From: Ciona savignyi
Taxonomy: Eukaryota > Chordata > Ascidiacea > Phlebobranchia > Cionidae
DNA length: 64,000 nucleotides
Reading direction: 5' to 3'
Assembly (NCBI GenBank): GCA_000149265.1
Contig: CH002082.1
Span: forward strand, 91,795-155,794
Shown: positions 47,536 to 58,856 of the stretch, one piece after another
Position numbering within the stretch: the first letter of the stretch is position 1
Layout of the letters: the number at the start of each line of letters is the position of its first letter
Position numbers and translations under genes: made by a program
The notes under the pieces: generated by a model
The model's input: the letters and a program-made list of their open reading frames with translations, nothing else
Databases searched by the model: none
Told to the model about the DNA's origin: nothing

Positions 47536-48203
47536 CTGTGATGCAACAATACCATCACGTCGGGTATATATATGGTATGTGGTATATTGTTTCTATGAAT
47601 AACCCGATACCGCCATTTGGTCATATCCGCTGCATGCTGCAATATCATTCATACTATGATTCAATATATGCGGTCACGTAAACAAAAGACAGCATGGTAG
47701 TATGTGGATAAAGGAACCCGGGATAATGGGATAGGATAGTTATGTTTATCCTCGTGAATGGGAAAACGCAAGTGGGTTAAAGATGCCGTACCACTTAAGA
47801 CCTCTATGAACGGCAGGATGTGACGAGTGGTATCCATGAGCCAGTGTTTTTAAACGAGTGTTTGTTTGGTTGAAAGCAGCATGTGCTAGGCTGCGAGCCG
47901 GTGTTCTCGTTTAGCTGTAAAGTTTTGTAATCCTGGAGCAGTGCTTTGTGAAAGAAAGGTGGTAATTGTGCATCTGCTAGCTGTTTTGTTAGATAAAGTT
48001 GCTGATGTACGAAGGGGTATGGGCTCGAAATTTTTTAAACAAAATTTTGTGGGGTTTTGAGTTTAGGTGTCAGATCCAAGCTTTAATTTTAAATTGTGAA
48101 AAAATCGAACACTTTCTATGTCTGGATTTTGAGTGACAGCCGTTTTTGTGAGGTTAGTTTGCATTGGAGAGATAGGGAGAATAATTAGTTGAACGACTCC
48201 TAA
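47536..48203. other. Spacer after asparagine synthetase fragment 4
   Basis: Short stretch of intron 8 homology, a SINE tail piece at 47731-47779, then sequence not seen elsewhere in the window. No gene recognised. Confidence 0.4.
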
Positions 48204-48420
48204 AACACGGGCAATCGTGGGATCACCTCGTGCCCATCGTCGGGTTACCAGAGGCATTGCAGTGTGTTGTGTATGATTCACATGTTCCTTTAATTTGGTA
48301 GAACCCATTAATCCGCTGTGTTCAGGCAATGTCCGTTAAGTGCCTTGCCGTAGGACACAACCGACTAGCTAGAGACCAGTTTCGAACCTGCAAGGTGTCG
48401 CACTAAACCACCAGCCTGAT
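48204..48420 (-). repeat. SINE, partial
   Basis: Body and diverged head on the minus strand. It interrupts the linker relative to the copy at 11180. Confidence 0.7.
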
Positions 48421-48429
48421 CGACCGAAA

Positions 48430-50296
48430 TATGGACATGCAGTACATAATGAACAAAGACAAACGGCGAATCTGCTACAATCACTTAATTTCATGTTAAG
48501 CATGAGCGAAGGCTCCACAGGGTTGTTACAATTCTCTGCTATGGATCTGAGTCAGTGAGTACTGAATAAATATCCGACTGAATAGAATTGCTCTTCTGTT
48601 AGCCTAACTAAGCTCGCACGTCATCATGATAGAAGGTCTTGTTTACAAATGCATTATTACATAACAAACAAATAAAAAAGCCATTCGTCTCATAAAGGTA
48701 AAGAATCCAGAACTCAAGCGTCGAATAAATGTTTTTCGTTCATGACATTGAAACTGTTTCCCAACCTTTTTTGGTGATAAACTAATCCCCAGACAGCCCA
48801 AGTCTTTGTGGAATAAAGTTCAACAACGGAGGCCACTGCACACCGATGTAGCAACCTCCGGTTTTAGCGGGTTTTGCCAGAGTAAAAAAGGGGTAAACAA
48901 AGGTGAAGTATTTTATTGGGTATTTACGCAAGGTGCAGCCAGAAAAAGAGCACTGCACACAAGAGGCATAGCTTAGGTAGGTATAGGTAAAGGTATGAGA
49001 GAGCAGCAAGTCTAAGGGAAGACTAACCAAAAATGCTCTCTGATAATATGAAATCTCATACGGTTTATATAAGATACATAACAGGAAACACATGTTTGTA
49101 TACACGAGGCTTGGACCTCGTTAATCAGAACGCGGGAAATAATTCATCGACTGGGCTGTCAGGAAACTAATCGCAATAACCCTTGCACAAAATATGAACA
49201 CATGGCATGGCGACCTAATTGTTAAATTGTACAGTAAGACAATTATAAATACGTGTGGGATTCCCACACCGAGTATGTTTGGTTGGTCAGGAAAAGAAAT
49301 AAGATTTGCGAACACAAATACATTATAGTTTCGTTGTGACGCAATAAACGACATTTATTACATTCCCTTCCCTGGGAAAGCACAAACTACGTCACTCGCT
49401 ATTCCACTATTGCCGCCATATTAGAAATCAAAGCGTGCGTCATGAATAGAAAAGTTTCTATGCATTATAGTAGCCCATATTCGGTTACAAAATGTTGCCA
49501 TTGTTTAATAAAATCATAGGATACTATTATAAGCATAGTATTGTATAAGTTCCCTGTAATAGAATAGTATACTATATGACTGTAAAACCATAGAGACTAC
49601 ATTAACAAAATAATAAGTGTTTTCGTTTGGCGCCACTAGTGACAATGATGTCGCCATTGACAACGGTGTAAAACTTCCTCATTTTGACTCACAGGTTTCG
49701 TGAACAAGTTAGTTTATTTGAGATTTCCTTAGCGGTTTTAAACAGTTTGTAGCGCAATGATGACTTAGTATTTAGTTACCATAGATTACTATAAGTTTTG
49801 GGACGCCATATATAATAAGATAGACGTAAACAAATGCTAATACATTGATACTGGTGAATATAAATTGCAAATAGCTTTGCGAGGTTTGTGGGAATTTCAT
49901 ATCAAAGTATTATATAGATACCAACCACAACAGATAGCTAAATATTAAAATGAGAAATGTTTTGATTCATCTGCATTGAGTTTAGGAACCCGGGAAGCCA
50001 TTACTTTGCCAACATATGCAGATGAGGAACTTTCTTTTATGTTGGATAATTGTAGCCAGGATAAAATGGTACAAACCAATTCCACTCAATATATTTCAAT
50101 ACGATTAGAGTAGCCATCTTGCTGAATAGAAAGGTGTAAGTGGTCAACATAATTCAGTATAATGACAGTTGTGCCGTAGTAAAAATTGATGTTTTAAGTG
50201 TTTGGAGATCAAGATTTTAAATTAATATAAGGATTACATTAACTTGTTGACAAACTAAATAATGAGAATAACTAAAACACCAGCCATTTAAGCAAG
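48430..50296. repeat. Duplicon linker upstream of K6
   Basis: Same block as 11180-11820 and 5330-6560, interrupted by a solo LTR at 48847-49268. No gene seen. Confidence 0.6.
48847..49268. mobile_element. Solo LTR (422 bp) with 4-bp target duplication
   Basis: Begins TGTAGCAACC, ends GGATTCCCACA, and is flanked by CCGA at 48843-48846 and 49269-49272. The linker word CACACCGAGTATG is restored when it is removed. Its first seven bases and 4-bp target size match the LTR element in K4, so it may belong to a related family. Confidence 0.72.
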
Positions 50297-50381
50297 ATTT
50301 AAGCTTGATATCCATTTAAGCTTGATATCCATTTAAGCTTGATATCCATTTAAGCTCGATATCCATTTAAGCTTGATATCC
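50297..50381. repeat. 17-bp minisatellite, five units
   Basis: Five tandem copies of ATTTAAGCTTGATATCC, one with a single change. The K1 upstream region has only one related copy (near 6580). Confidence 0.9.
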
Positions 50382-50809
50382 AAAAAATGATGGGAGAGCA
50401 ACATAAGTCACTTTAACTGTTTTACGATTAATCTCCAGACACCCAACTACATCAGTGGCCAGTCTGCATTAACCATCTATACGAGCACAAAGAAAATATC
50501 ATTATGAGATATATCATAAATAAGCTATGCACTGACACTCTCTAGCTGTGTCCGTTTAAACAGTTTACCGGGTTAGTGTGTCACCTTTCAGTCTAAAGGT
50601 TATTGCATCGAAACTAGCCACTAGCAAGTTGGGTATATGGTCGGACAAGGCACTTAGATATTGTGCGAAGCCAGTACATTTATAAACCCAGATTTTCAAC
50701 CGATTTATTTGCTTGAGATTCCCAAGCAAAACATATTTGCCATTTTATACATTACTTAATATTACAACAAATGTCACTGATTAGATATTTATATTAACTG
50801 CTATATCTG

Positions 50810-51155
50810 TTGTTTTAACCACTGGTGGAATTTCATTTTAGGTTTTTTCTTTTTCGACTTAAATCTTATAAAACCGACTTCCCCCTAAGTACTGGGTCGT
50901 GCTCGCATACTTTTACTCAAGGTTTTAATTTTATTATTTTTTATTTCAAAATTTTCTGTTGCAATTTCTTTTTAATTTGGTTGCGTTAATGTAAGGTTTA
51001 ACGGCCACGTCATTATTTCCATTGTCATGTGTCCATTCACTTGTGTTTTAACTACTGTAGTTTTGCCGTTTTATCCTGTCTCCTTGACTTAAAATAACAA
51101 TGTCATTATTCTTTAATGTAACGATAGAGCGAAAAAATAAACTGAATTAAGTACC
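50810..51155 (+). repeat. Non-LTR 3'-end fragment upstream of K6
   Basis: Counterpart of 6800-7128, placed identically just before the kelch upstream block. Confidence 0.5.
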
Positions 51156-51280
51156 GGTGCGTAACTTGTATGCCTTAAGACTGGTTTGTTAATATGCAGA
51201 ACCACACAGACAACTACGACTTTATTCATAACAAATTTTTGGAATAATTAATATTTCTTAGTGATTTTTGTCCTGTGATA

Positions 51281-53003
51281 ATGGCTGCAAATAACTTGAA
51301 TGAGAAAGAATATAGAAGCGATCACGAGGTCGGTTTACTTGACAATGTAAACAGTTTACGTGAAGAAAGGATACTTTGTGATGTCACATTTAATGCGGAA
51401 GGTGGAGAAGTATCAGCTCACAGAAGTATTCTTGCCGCGTTTTCCGAATATTACAGAGCCATGTTCACATCCAAGTGCAAAGAAGGCTGTACAGATGATG
51501 GTGTCAAAGTTGTTGGAATTACAGCTCTGATACTTAACCTGATCATAAGCTTCATTTACACTGCAAAGATCACAATCAACAGTGAAACGGTTTATCAACT
51601 GTATGAGGCGGCCGATATGTTGCAAATTAAATATGTGAAAGATTATTGTGTTGGCTTTCTTAAAGACACACTTGAAGTTGGGAACTGGTTAATTGTACGG
51701 GCATTTGCACAAATGTACAATATTCCTGAGTTGGTGACACATTGTGACAATTTCTTCTTAGACAACTTAGAGTTAGTTTCAAATGGACTGGACTTCAAAG
51801 AATTGAATCCGGATGAAACTGAAACTCTTATTAGAATGACAAAGACATCGGATTCTTCAAGTGAAGAGATGATTTTCAGAAGCATCATGAATTGGGTTAA
51901 ACACGATCTTGAAAATCGACAACAATTCTTTGAACGCTTGTTTCAACTGATTGACATCAAGAAATTACCAACTTCCTTCCTTAAAATGATTAAAAAAACT
52001 GAGTGGACTTGGATGAGAAAATGTGAAACTTTTGTTGATGTGTGCATGTCAGAATTAATCAATCGTAGTGAAAACCAACCAGTAGAGGGAGCTAGAGTAG
52101 TACGACCACATGGAGCTCACCTGGTTGTTGGTGGTGGTGTTGAGAACAANNNNNNNNNNNNNNNNNNNNNNNNNNNNNNNNNNNNNNNNNNNNNNNNNNN
52201 NNNNNNNNNNNNNNNNNNNNNNNNNNNNNNNNNNNNNNNNNNNNNNNNNGTTGGGAAACATTGGAGAAATATTGTGTCAACCTTGGAGAAAAGATGGGGT
52301 TCCAACCAGTGTGAAGATAAACAACCATGTTTATACGGCTGGTGGTGGATGGAATGCCACAGATTCTGTTGAGCGGTTGGACTTGGAGCAAATTAATGCT
52401 GGTTGGCACAAGGTGGCATCTATGAATGAGAAACGATGGTACGCAGCATCTGCTGTAATGAATGATCAAATGTTTACTGTGGGAGGTTTGAAGGGTGGTT
52501 ATTTATCATCGGCCGAAGTTTACATCCCAATGTTGGATACATGGACTAATATTGCTCCAATGGAAACTAAACGAGGTGATCATGCACTTGTTTCATATGA
52601 TGGGCGTTTATATGCGTTTGGTGGAAATAATTTTTTAAATTCAATGGAAAGTTTTGATCCAAGAATGAGGAAATGGGAAAAGTTAACTTCTATGAAAGAG
52701 AACAGAGGTGGACTGTGTGGTGTTGTTTGCAATGGTGAGATTTATGCCATTGGTGGTGACGGACTTGATTCGGTCGAACGATACAATTTTCGAACCAATT
52801 CCTGGACGTCGGCCAGCAGAATGAACTATGAGCGATATAATGCTTCCGCTTGCGTTGTGAATGGGAAGATATATGTCGTTGGAGGTGGTTATGATGGTGA
52901 ATCCAGCACCTCAGTGGAGGTTTATGATCCAACAATCGATGAATGGAAGATTGAAACCAACATGGAGATACCAAGATGTGATTCATCAGTTGTAGCTTTG
53001 TAA
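51281..53003 (+). CDS. K6: KLHL-type gene with gap and frameshift
   Basis: BTB, BACK and the start of blade 1 are open. A 100-N gap (52150-52249) then replaces what should be only about 30 bp by comparison with K2-K5. Shortly after the gap an extra C (TTCCAACC near 52300, TTCAACC elsewhere) shifts the frame; blades 2-6 then run open to the usual stop. The shift may be real or an error beside the gap. Loops include GGGWNATDS, GGLKGGY, GGNNFLNS (two codons shorter) and GGGYDGESSTS (longer). Residues after the blade Arg are WG, WY, GD, GG, YN and CD. It lies tail to tail with the complete asparagine synthetase gene. Confidence 0.82.
52150..52249. other. Assembly gap (100 N) in K6
   Basis: Placeholder run of N. 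The true missing length is probably near 30 bp, from alignment to the paralogues. Confidence 0.99.
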
Positions 53004-53248
53004 GCGATATCTACAACCAAGCCACCAAGATTACATTGCAAATAATTGAACTCTTTTGTTCACAATAACATTCAGTTTAATTTACAGGATTCGATATTTC
53101 CTTTATATTTCAGACTTATTCAATTATGTGGATTCCAATTTAAATATGTCACATGTTAACAATTATATACGCCGTACATCATACAGCTATACTTATATTT
53201 GTTTCACAATAATTTTACTTATTTGCGCTTTATGTATATAATAATACC

Positions 53249-54120
53249 TAGGGATGTGCATTGGTTAACGGTTAACCGTTAATAAAAATCGGTAAACGGT
53301 TAACCGATTAAAGCTCAGCGTAATTACGAAATTACGGACGTCGGAATTACGTTACGTAAGTAGGGATGTGCGAAATTAACGTGGACGTCAGTTAACTGTC
53401 AGTGAAGTCAATAAATAGTTAATCGACTGTGTTCGTTTTTCAGCCTACAACAGCGCATGATAACAAAATAATTCGAAAACAAAATAATAAATCGAGATCG
53501 TATCAACTTGGTATGATTTTGTAGGTCTTGGCGTTGCTAACCGCAGCGCCGCTTTTTTAACGATTCGTCGCGGTGTTTATTGCTTTGATCGGCGGTTTGA
53601 CCTAGGATTACGTTGACCTAGATTCAATACAGGACCTCTGACGCACTCCCGCGAGCGTTTTTCCTTTGTTCTTTTCTTTGATCGGTTAACCTTTATAAGA
53701 ATCTAGGTTCTTGCACAGCCCTAGTATACAATGTTATGGCCACGTGTATTAATTGAAAAAAGTAAAGTCGAACAACAGGCAAAACTTCTAATTGTAAAAT
53801 TTTAGTTCCCATAATAGACTTAATATTTTTTCGAATTAAGCGGCCAGTTCGTGCGGGCCACCGATGTTTTGACTAGTGCGACGTACGATAAGAATATAAG
53901 ATAAACGTAAGATGACGGAAAGTGGCCTTATCTTGTGAAGACACCGGCCTTGCGGCAGCGCAAGATAACAATACACGCTATAAGCAGGTTGCTTTTATAA
54001 CGCCGTGAGGTCGGCTTGCATCGTTACATCGAGTAGGAAAAAATGCCGATTTAATCGGTTAACCGATTTATTTTTGGATCGGTTAACCGTTAAGATTTTT
54101 TATGAATTTGCACAGCCCTA
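53249..54120. mobile_element. hAT-like non-autonomous element (872 bp)
   Basis: Ends are TAGGGATGTGCA and the inverted TGCACAGCCCTA. It is flanked by ATAATACC (53241-53248) and ATAATACA (54121-54128), a 7/8 match. K4 has a single ATAATACA at this place. The 8-bp duplication and CTAGGG-type ends fit the hAT superfamily. Subterminal regions are rich in GGTTAACCG. No transposase frame seen. Confidence 0.75.
53361..53723. mobile_element. Inner pair of hAT-like ends (nested copy)
   Basis: A second TAGGGATGTGCG...TGCACAGCCCTA pair inside the larger element. Target duplication not clear, so nesting is likely but not proven. Confidence 0.5.
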
Positions 54121-54128
54121 ATAATACA

Positions 54129-55431
54129 CTGTGATTACCATCAAAATTATACTTAATAATTCATATTGTTTTAATATCCTTATATTTCTGCTGAGATTCA
54201 ACTAAAACAATTATTCTGTATAACATGCTGGTAAAGAACATAAAAAAACATGTGGTGGCAATTTGGGGGAATTACCAATGCTTTTCTTATGTCATATGGA
54301 GCAGACATATACTATGCTTCGTGAATCATTAACGCCGTATATATTGTGTATAACTGGTACATTGAATCAATGGTATAACAGGCGCAGGAATATATCCGTG
54401 GTATTTGGGTCAAGTTGTGTAAATATTAATAAACATTTTGTGGAAGTGCTTTGATGTCTTATTATTGTTTTGATTCATTTGCGCCTTGAGTTTTAAAGAT
54501 ATCAACAACTCAACTGCGGCTGACAAAGTTATAAACACCGCAATTTTGGATTCAATTCATCTTTAAATTTACAACATAATTTCGTCCAGTTATATCCATT
54601 TAGCTTGGTGGGTTAATGTGTCGCCTTTCAGCCGGAGGATTGCGGGTTTGAGACTGGTCGGTACCTAGTCGGTCGTGTCCCGGCAATTAGCGGACATTGC
54701 TTAAACCCAGTGGAATAATGAGTTCTACCAAATAAAAGGAACGTCTCAATCATAGTTTGATTTGACGAAACACAGCTGTAGCTGTTCATGGATGCCTAGA
54801 ATTCAAATTAGAATTGGAGTGAAATTCGCGGTTTCACATTAGTTTTCTTTGTGTAGTTTGAGCAGCCATGTTGGGTAGCTCACACCGCACAGTTGTCCCT
54901 GTGGTCTAAATCGGCTTCACCACCGCACCAGACTCGATGATTCCTGTCTAATCTGCTTCCTCACAAACTGACATGACGTCATATATTGGCGGGATCGCCA
55001 GAATTAGTTAAACTGTGTATTTTGTAAAATGTCAATCAATCAAGAATAAAATTCCCTTTCGTGGAGTCGTCGGATCGCAAGAGTCATATCAGCTAAACAC
55101 GGTTAGGGAATCGTCAGACTAGATCAAGTGCCAGACATAAGCACAAATTAAACTAAAATTCACAAAGGCCTACAGAATATTACATTGTGTTGTCACCACT
55201 AACCGGAAGATTGCGGATTCGAAACCAGACCACTCCTGTTTCATTCCGTCAACCAGGTAAGACATTAAACGCGCAACAAATATTTTTCCACATCAATTAC
55301 ATTTTACTGGCTTATAGTTGGTCTGTGGCCACGAGACATAACTTCTGTCAATTTTACATTTTATTGTAATGATTCCTTCGATTCCGAAGGGAACACATAT
55401 TGATTTTGCTCCGTGTTTTTAATCTCTCATT
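54129..55431. other. K6 3' flank and spacer to asparagine synthetase
   Basis: Remainder of the shared kelch 3' flank, a diverged tRNA-like repeat at 54596-54760, then the asparagine synthetase downstream region. A minus-strand AATAAA (TTTATT at 55360-55365) lies about 67 nt after the asparagine synthetase stop. Confidence 0.55.
55360..55365 (-). terminator. Poly(A) signal of asparagine synthetase
   Basis: AATAAA on the minus strand about 67 nt past the stop codon. Confidence 0.6.
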
Positions 55432-58400
55432 TCACTCCTCGTCGTTCTGGTAATGCGCCAACACCCTCGCGCTTGGATCGTCACTTCCGGTCCACCTCGG
55501 CAACCACTGGTATGGAATCAACTTGGAGAGTTTCGATCCGAACTTCGATTCGAATGTTCGTCGGTAGAACAAAGCTTCCTTCGTACGTGGGGTGTGGAAG
55601 GGGTAATTCTCCCTCGCTTTATCGAGCTCTTCATCGCTGATCTGGGTTATATACGTATATTCACCTCATGCCCACAGTCGAGCTATCCAACCCACCCTGC
55701 TATCGATGTGTTCCTGCAATATCTCGAACCAGGATCTCTTCTTGGATGTCACTCCATCGCTGAATGCCTCCTTCCTCCTCCATAAGATCTCGGTCGGGAT
55801 GAGGTTCGTTCCATCGAACGAGGATCGGAGAAGATGTTTCTCAACTCCATTCTGCACATGACGTCATTGGGAAGTTACCACACGGGCATTTGTCCGATCA
55901 CCTTGCGCCCACCGTCGGGTTATTGGTGCTATTTAAGTGTGTTGTGTATGAATTACACGTTCATTCAATTGAGTAGAACCCACCATTAGCAGGGTTTAGG
56001 CAATGTATGTTAAGTGACTTGCACAAGGACACAACCGTCTAGCTAGCTACCAGTTTCGAATCTACAACCTTTCGATTGAAAGGCAACGCACTAACCCACC
56101 CAGCTAACCCAGCAAACAATATTGACCACACAGTCACCCCTTGCACCACCATCCACGCTTACCTGAGGCATTCTCTTGCTGGCAGGCAGGGATAGGAAAT
56201 ACGAAACGAACGCGTGATCCAGGAACGGTGCTCGAACCTCCAACCCATGCGCGGCGGTCGAGCGATCCGTACGAAGCACATCGAATAAATAGAGATCCGT
56301 TAGTAACCGTCTATGATGTAACAATACCATCACGACGGGTGTTTATAGTGTGTGTGGTATATTGTTTCTATGAATAACCCGATACCGCCATTGGGACCAT
56401 ATTATCGAGGACCATACGTCATTTCCGCAGCATGCTCCAATATCATTCATACTATAATAATGACGTCATACTTGCTCTCAATATCCCCCTCTTGTGGTGA
56501 GGGTTGTTTATGGAAGTAGATGTAACCCTGCGCCAGCTCATCAGCGCCCTCTCCTGACATAATCACGATTGTGTCCGTGTTCTCGCTGATGTAGCGTGAT
56601 ATCAGGTACATGGCTGTGTGGGGTGGTGGTTAAAGTACATGGCTGTGTGGAGTGGTGGTTAAAGTACATGGCTGTGTGGGGTGGTGGTTAAAGTACATGG
56701 TTGTGTGGTGTGGTGGTTAAAGTACATGGCTGTGTGGGGTGGTGGTTAAAGTACATGGTTGTGTGGTGTGGTGGTTAAAGTACATGGCTGTGTGGTGTGG
56801 TGGTTAAAGTACACTACTTACGTATAGACGCTCGCACGGTTGTGACGTCATAACTCTCCAACGCGAATATCGTCTCTTCCAGCGCTCGTATGCCCTCCTG
56901 TGGCGAGAATGTGACCTCGTGATGTTCACTCTTAATGTGCTCCGCGACCTGTAGATACAATTGCTCATTGTCATCTTGGTAGGTGGGTGGTTGTACCCGA
57001 GGGCCGGGTGATTATACCCGAGGGCCAGGCAGACATTCGCGACCCTTCCTAACTAAGTTGCAATATAGCAGGATAGGAACTCATGTTAATCCCTGTGAAT
57101 GGAAAAACCAAGGGGGTTATCACAGGGGTAATCGTCAGATCACCTCGCGCCCATCGTCGGGTTACCGGGGCTATTGCAGTGTGTTGTGTATGATAGACAC
57201 GTTCCTTCAATTTGGTAGAACCCATTAATCCGCTGGGTTCAGGCAATGTACGTAAAGTGCCTTGCCCAAGGACACAACCGACTAGCTAGCGCCCAGTTTC
57301 GCACCTGCAAGCTTTCGATTGGAAGGCGACGCACTTAACCGTTAGACCAACGGGCCGGACAGCTACACTTCTACAAAGCTGATTGTCGCAGTGAGAACCC
57401 TCCCACAATGCACACCCATGTGTCGCATGTTGCAACAGTACCCCGGGGTATTCCCCATACCCACCTTCCTAGCAGCGATGACATCGGGACTCGATTCCAC
57501 CCCGATGGAGAAAGTTTGGATCGGTTGTTCAACCCCTCGTTCGCGGAGTTTCTGGGCGGTTATAGCGGCCACTAGTGACGAATCCAAACCACCTACGAAT
57601 ATATAAGATATCTATGATAAACAACCTGTCAAATATATATATAATGGGGAACCCCCCAGCCTTGCTTTACCCGACCACCCCAACCTCTCTAAACGCAACC
57701 ACCACCCCCCCCCCCCCTTTTATAAGCGCACCCACCGGACAACAAACTCCCGACTCTCCGGTACGACATCAACCTTTTCTCCACAGCGTTCGTCATCAAT
57801 GTCCGTATGTTCTTCTTTATGACATCATTGTTATCCCCTGTGACGTAACAACACTTTAATAATTGACCAATCAAATAATGTGAACCCACCTTGCTCTAGC
57901 GCCACCCCCTGGTAAGGATAATGCACCGGGGTCTGGTTGAACGAATGAAACTTTATCGGCGAGGTTGGCGACACCTTTCCTCCTTTTATGACGTCACAAA
58001 CCATATAATGCGCTGGCGGAAACGCTTGAATGAGTCCTGTCTTGTCCTCTCCATTGTTGCTTTTGAGGACGTCATAAAGACCTATTATTACATCATTATT
58101 CGTTATTGTTGGGTCGGTGCAACGTAACCCGAGGATGTCGGGGGAACCCCCACAACCGGGTGACGTATGAATGAACTCTGATTCACCTTTGACCTCGGAG
58201 CAAACCCCCATCTGTCCATCTTTTGTGACGTAATAAAACATCGGTCGAATTCCAAATGTGTCACGTGATATTATGACGCGGTATTCGCGCGTATCCACTA
58301 TGACGTAAGCAAATACACCGTCGAGAAGCTTGCTTGTTTCCTGCATTGTGACGTAATAGTAAAAAGCCATATACGGGGAATGACGTCACATACCTCAGCG

Positions 58401-58856
58401 CCGAATTTATCATAAAGGTGAAGTATGACCTCACAATCGGACGTACTCTCGAACTCGAACGCGAATTCTTCTTTCAACTGCGGAATATCGAATTGAATTA
58501 TTCCAACCCACCGTGCTCACCAACCCCACCTTGCGGCAGTTGTATATCTCTCCATTGCATATCAGCGTCAGGTGGGGAAGTTGCTGGAGTCTCATTGGCT
58601 GCCAAATATACATTGGATGATGTCATAACAATCTTTATCATCAAATTGTTACGTCATGTGTTGATGACGTCATTACCTGCATCCCGCCGACGTTGCCGAC
58701 GACTTCGAGACGATGGAAAGCCAATTTCGCGTTTCTCATTTCACTCACATTCTCGAATCGAAAACAATCGGGTCCTCTGTGCGCCATTGTGAGCGCACAA
58801 GTGAACTGTGTGACGTCGGTCGTGTCATAACCGAACAAAGCCCAGATACCGCACAT
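55432..58856 (-). CDS. asns: Asparagine synthetase (glutamine-hydrolysing), complete 11-exon gene
   Basis: Makes asparagine from aspartate, glutamine and ATP in the cytosol. Exons on the minus strand: 58677-58856, 58530-58598, 58394-58477, 57890-58340, 57736-57837, 57465-57592, 56822-56948, 56472-56613, 56163-56310, 55696-55851 and 55432-55641. All have GT-AG borders and sum to 1797 nt (598 aa plus stop). The N-terminal nucleophile Cys2 (MCGIWALFG), HRGPD and NGEIYN define the glutaminase domain. [11 protein letters not shown] is the ATP pyrophosphatase loop, split by intron 5. SGEGADEL and [14 protein letters not shown] lie in the synthetase domain. It is longer than the 561-aa human enzyme, mainly through about 45 extra residues coded by 58032-58178. 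Introns are short except those with a SINE or minisatellite. Exons 9-11 have been copied four times elsewhere in the window. Confidence 0.95.
55878..56106 (-). repeat. SINE in asparagine synthetase intron 9
   Basis: Parent copy of the intronic SINE seen in three of the 3' fragments. Confidence 0.75.
56606..56814. repeat. 30-bp minisatellite across the exon 8 acceptor
   Basis: About seven units of GTACATGGCTGTGTGGGGTG followed by GTGGTTAAA, alternating with TTGTGTGGTGTG variants. On the minus strand every unit contains CAG|CCATGTAC-like sequence, that is, the intron 7/exon 8 border and the first exon bases. Confidence 0.9.
57069..57360 (-). repeat. SINE in asparagine synthetase intron 6
   Basis: Full-length copy between exons 7 and 6. 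Confidence 0.85.

Noticed and set aside
56606-56814. CRISPR-like array
   Set aside because: Units are contiguous without unique spacers in a eukaryotic intron; it is a minisatellite.
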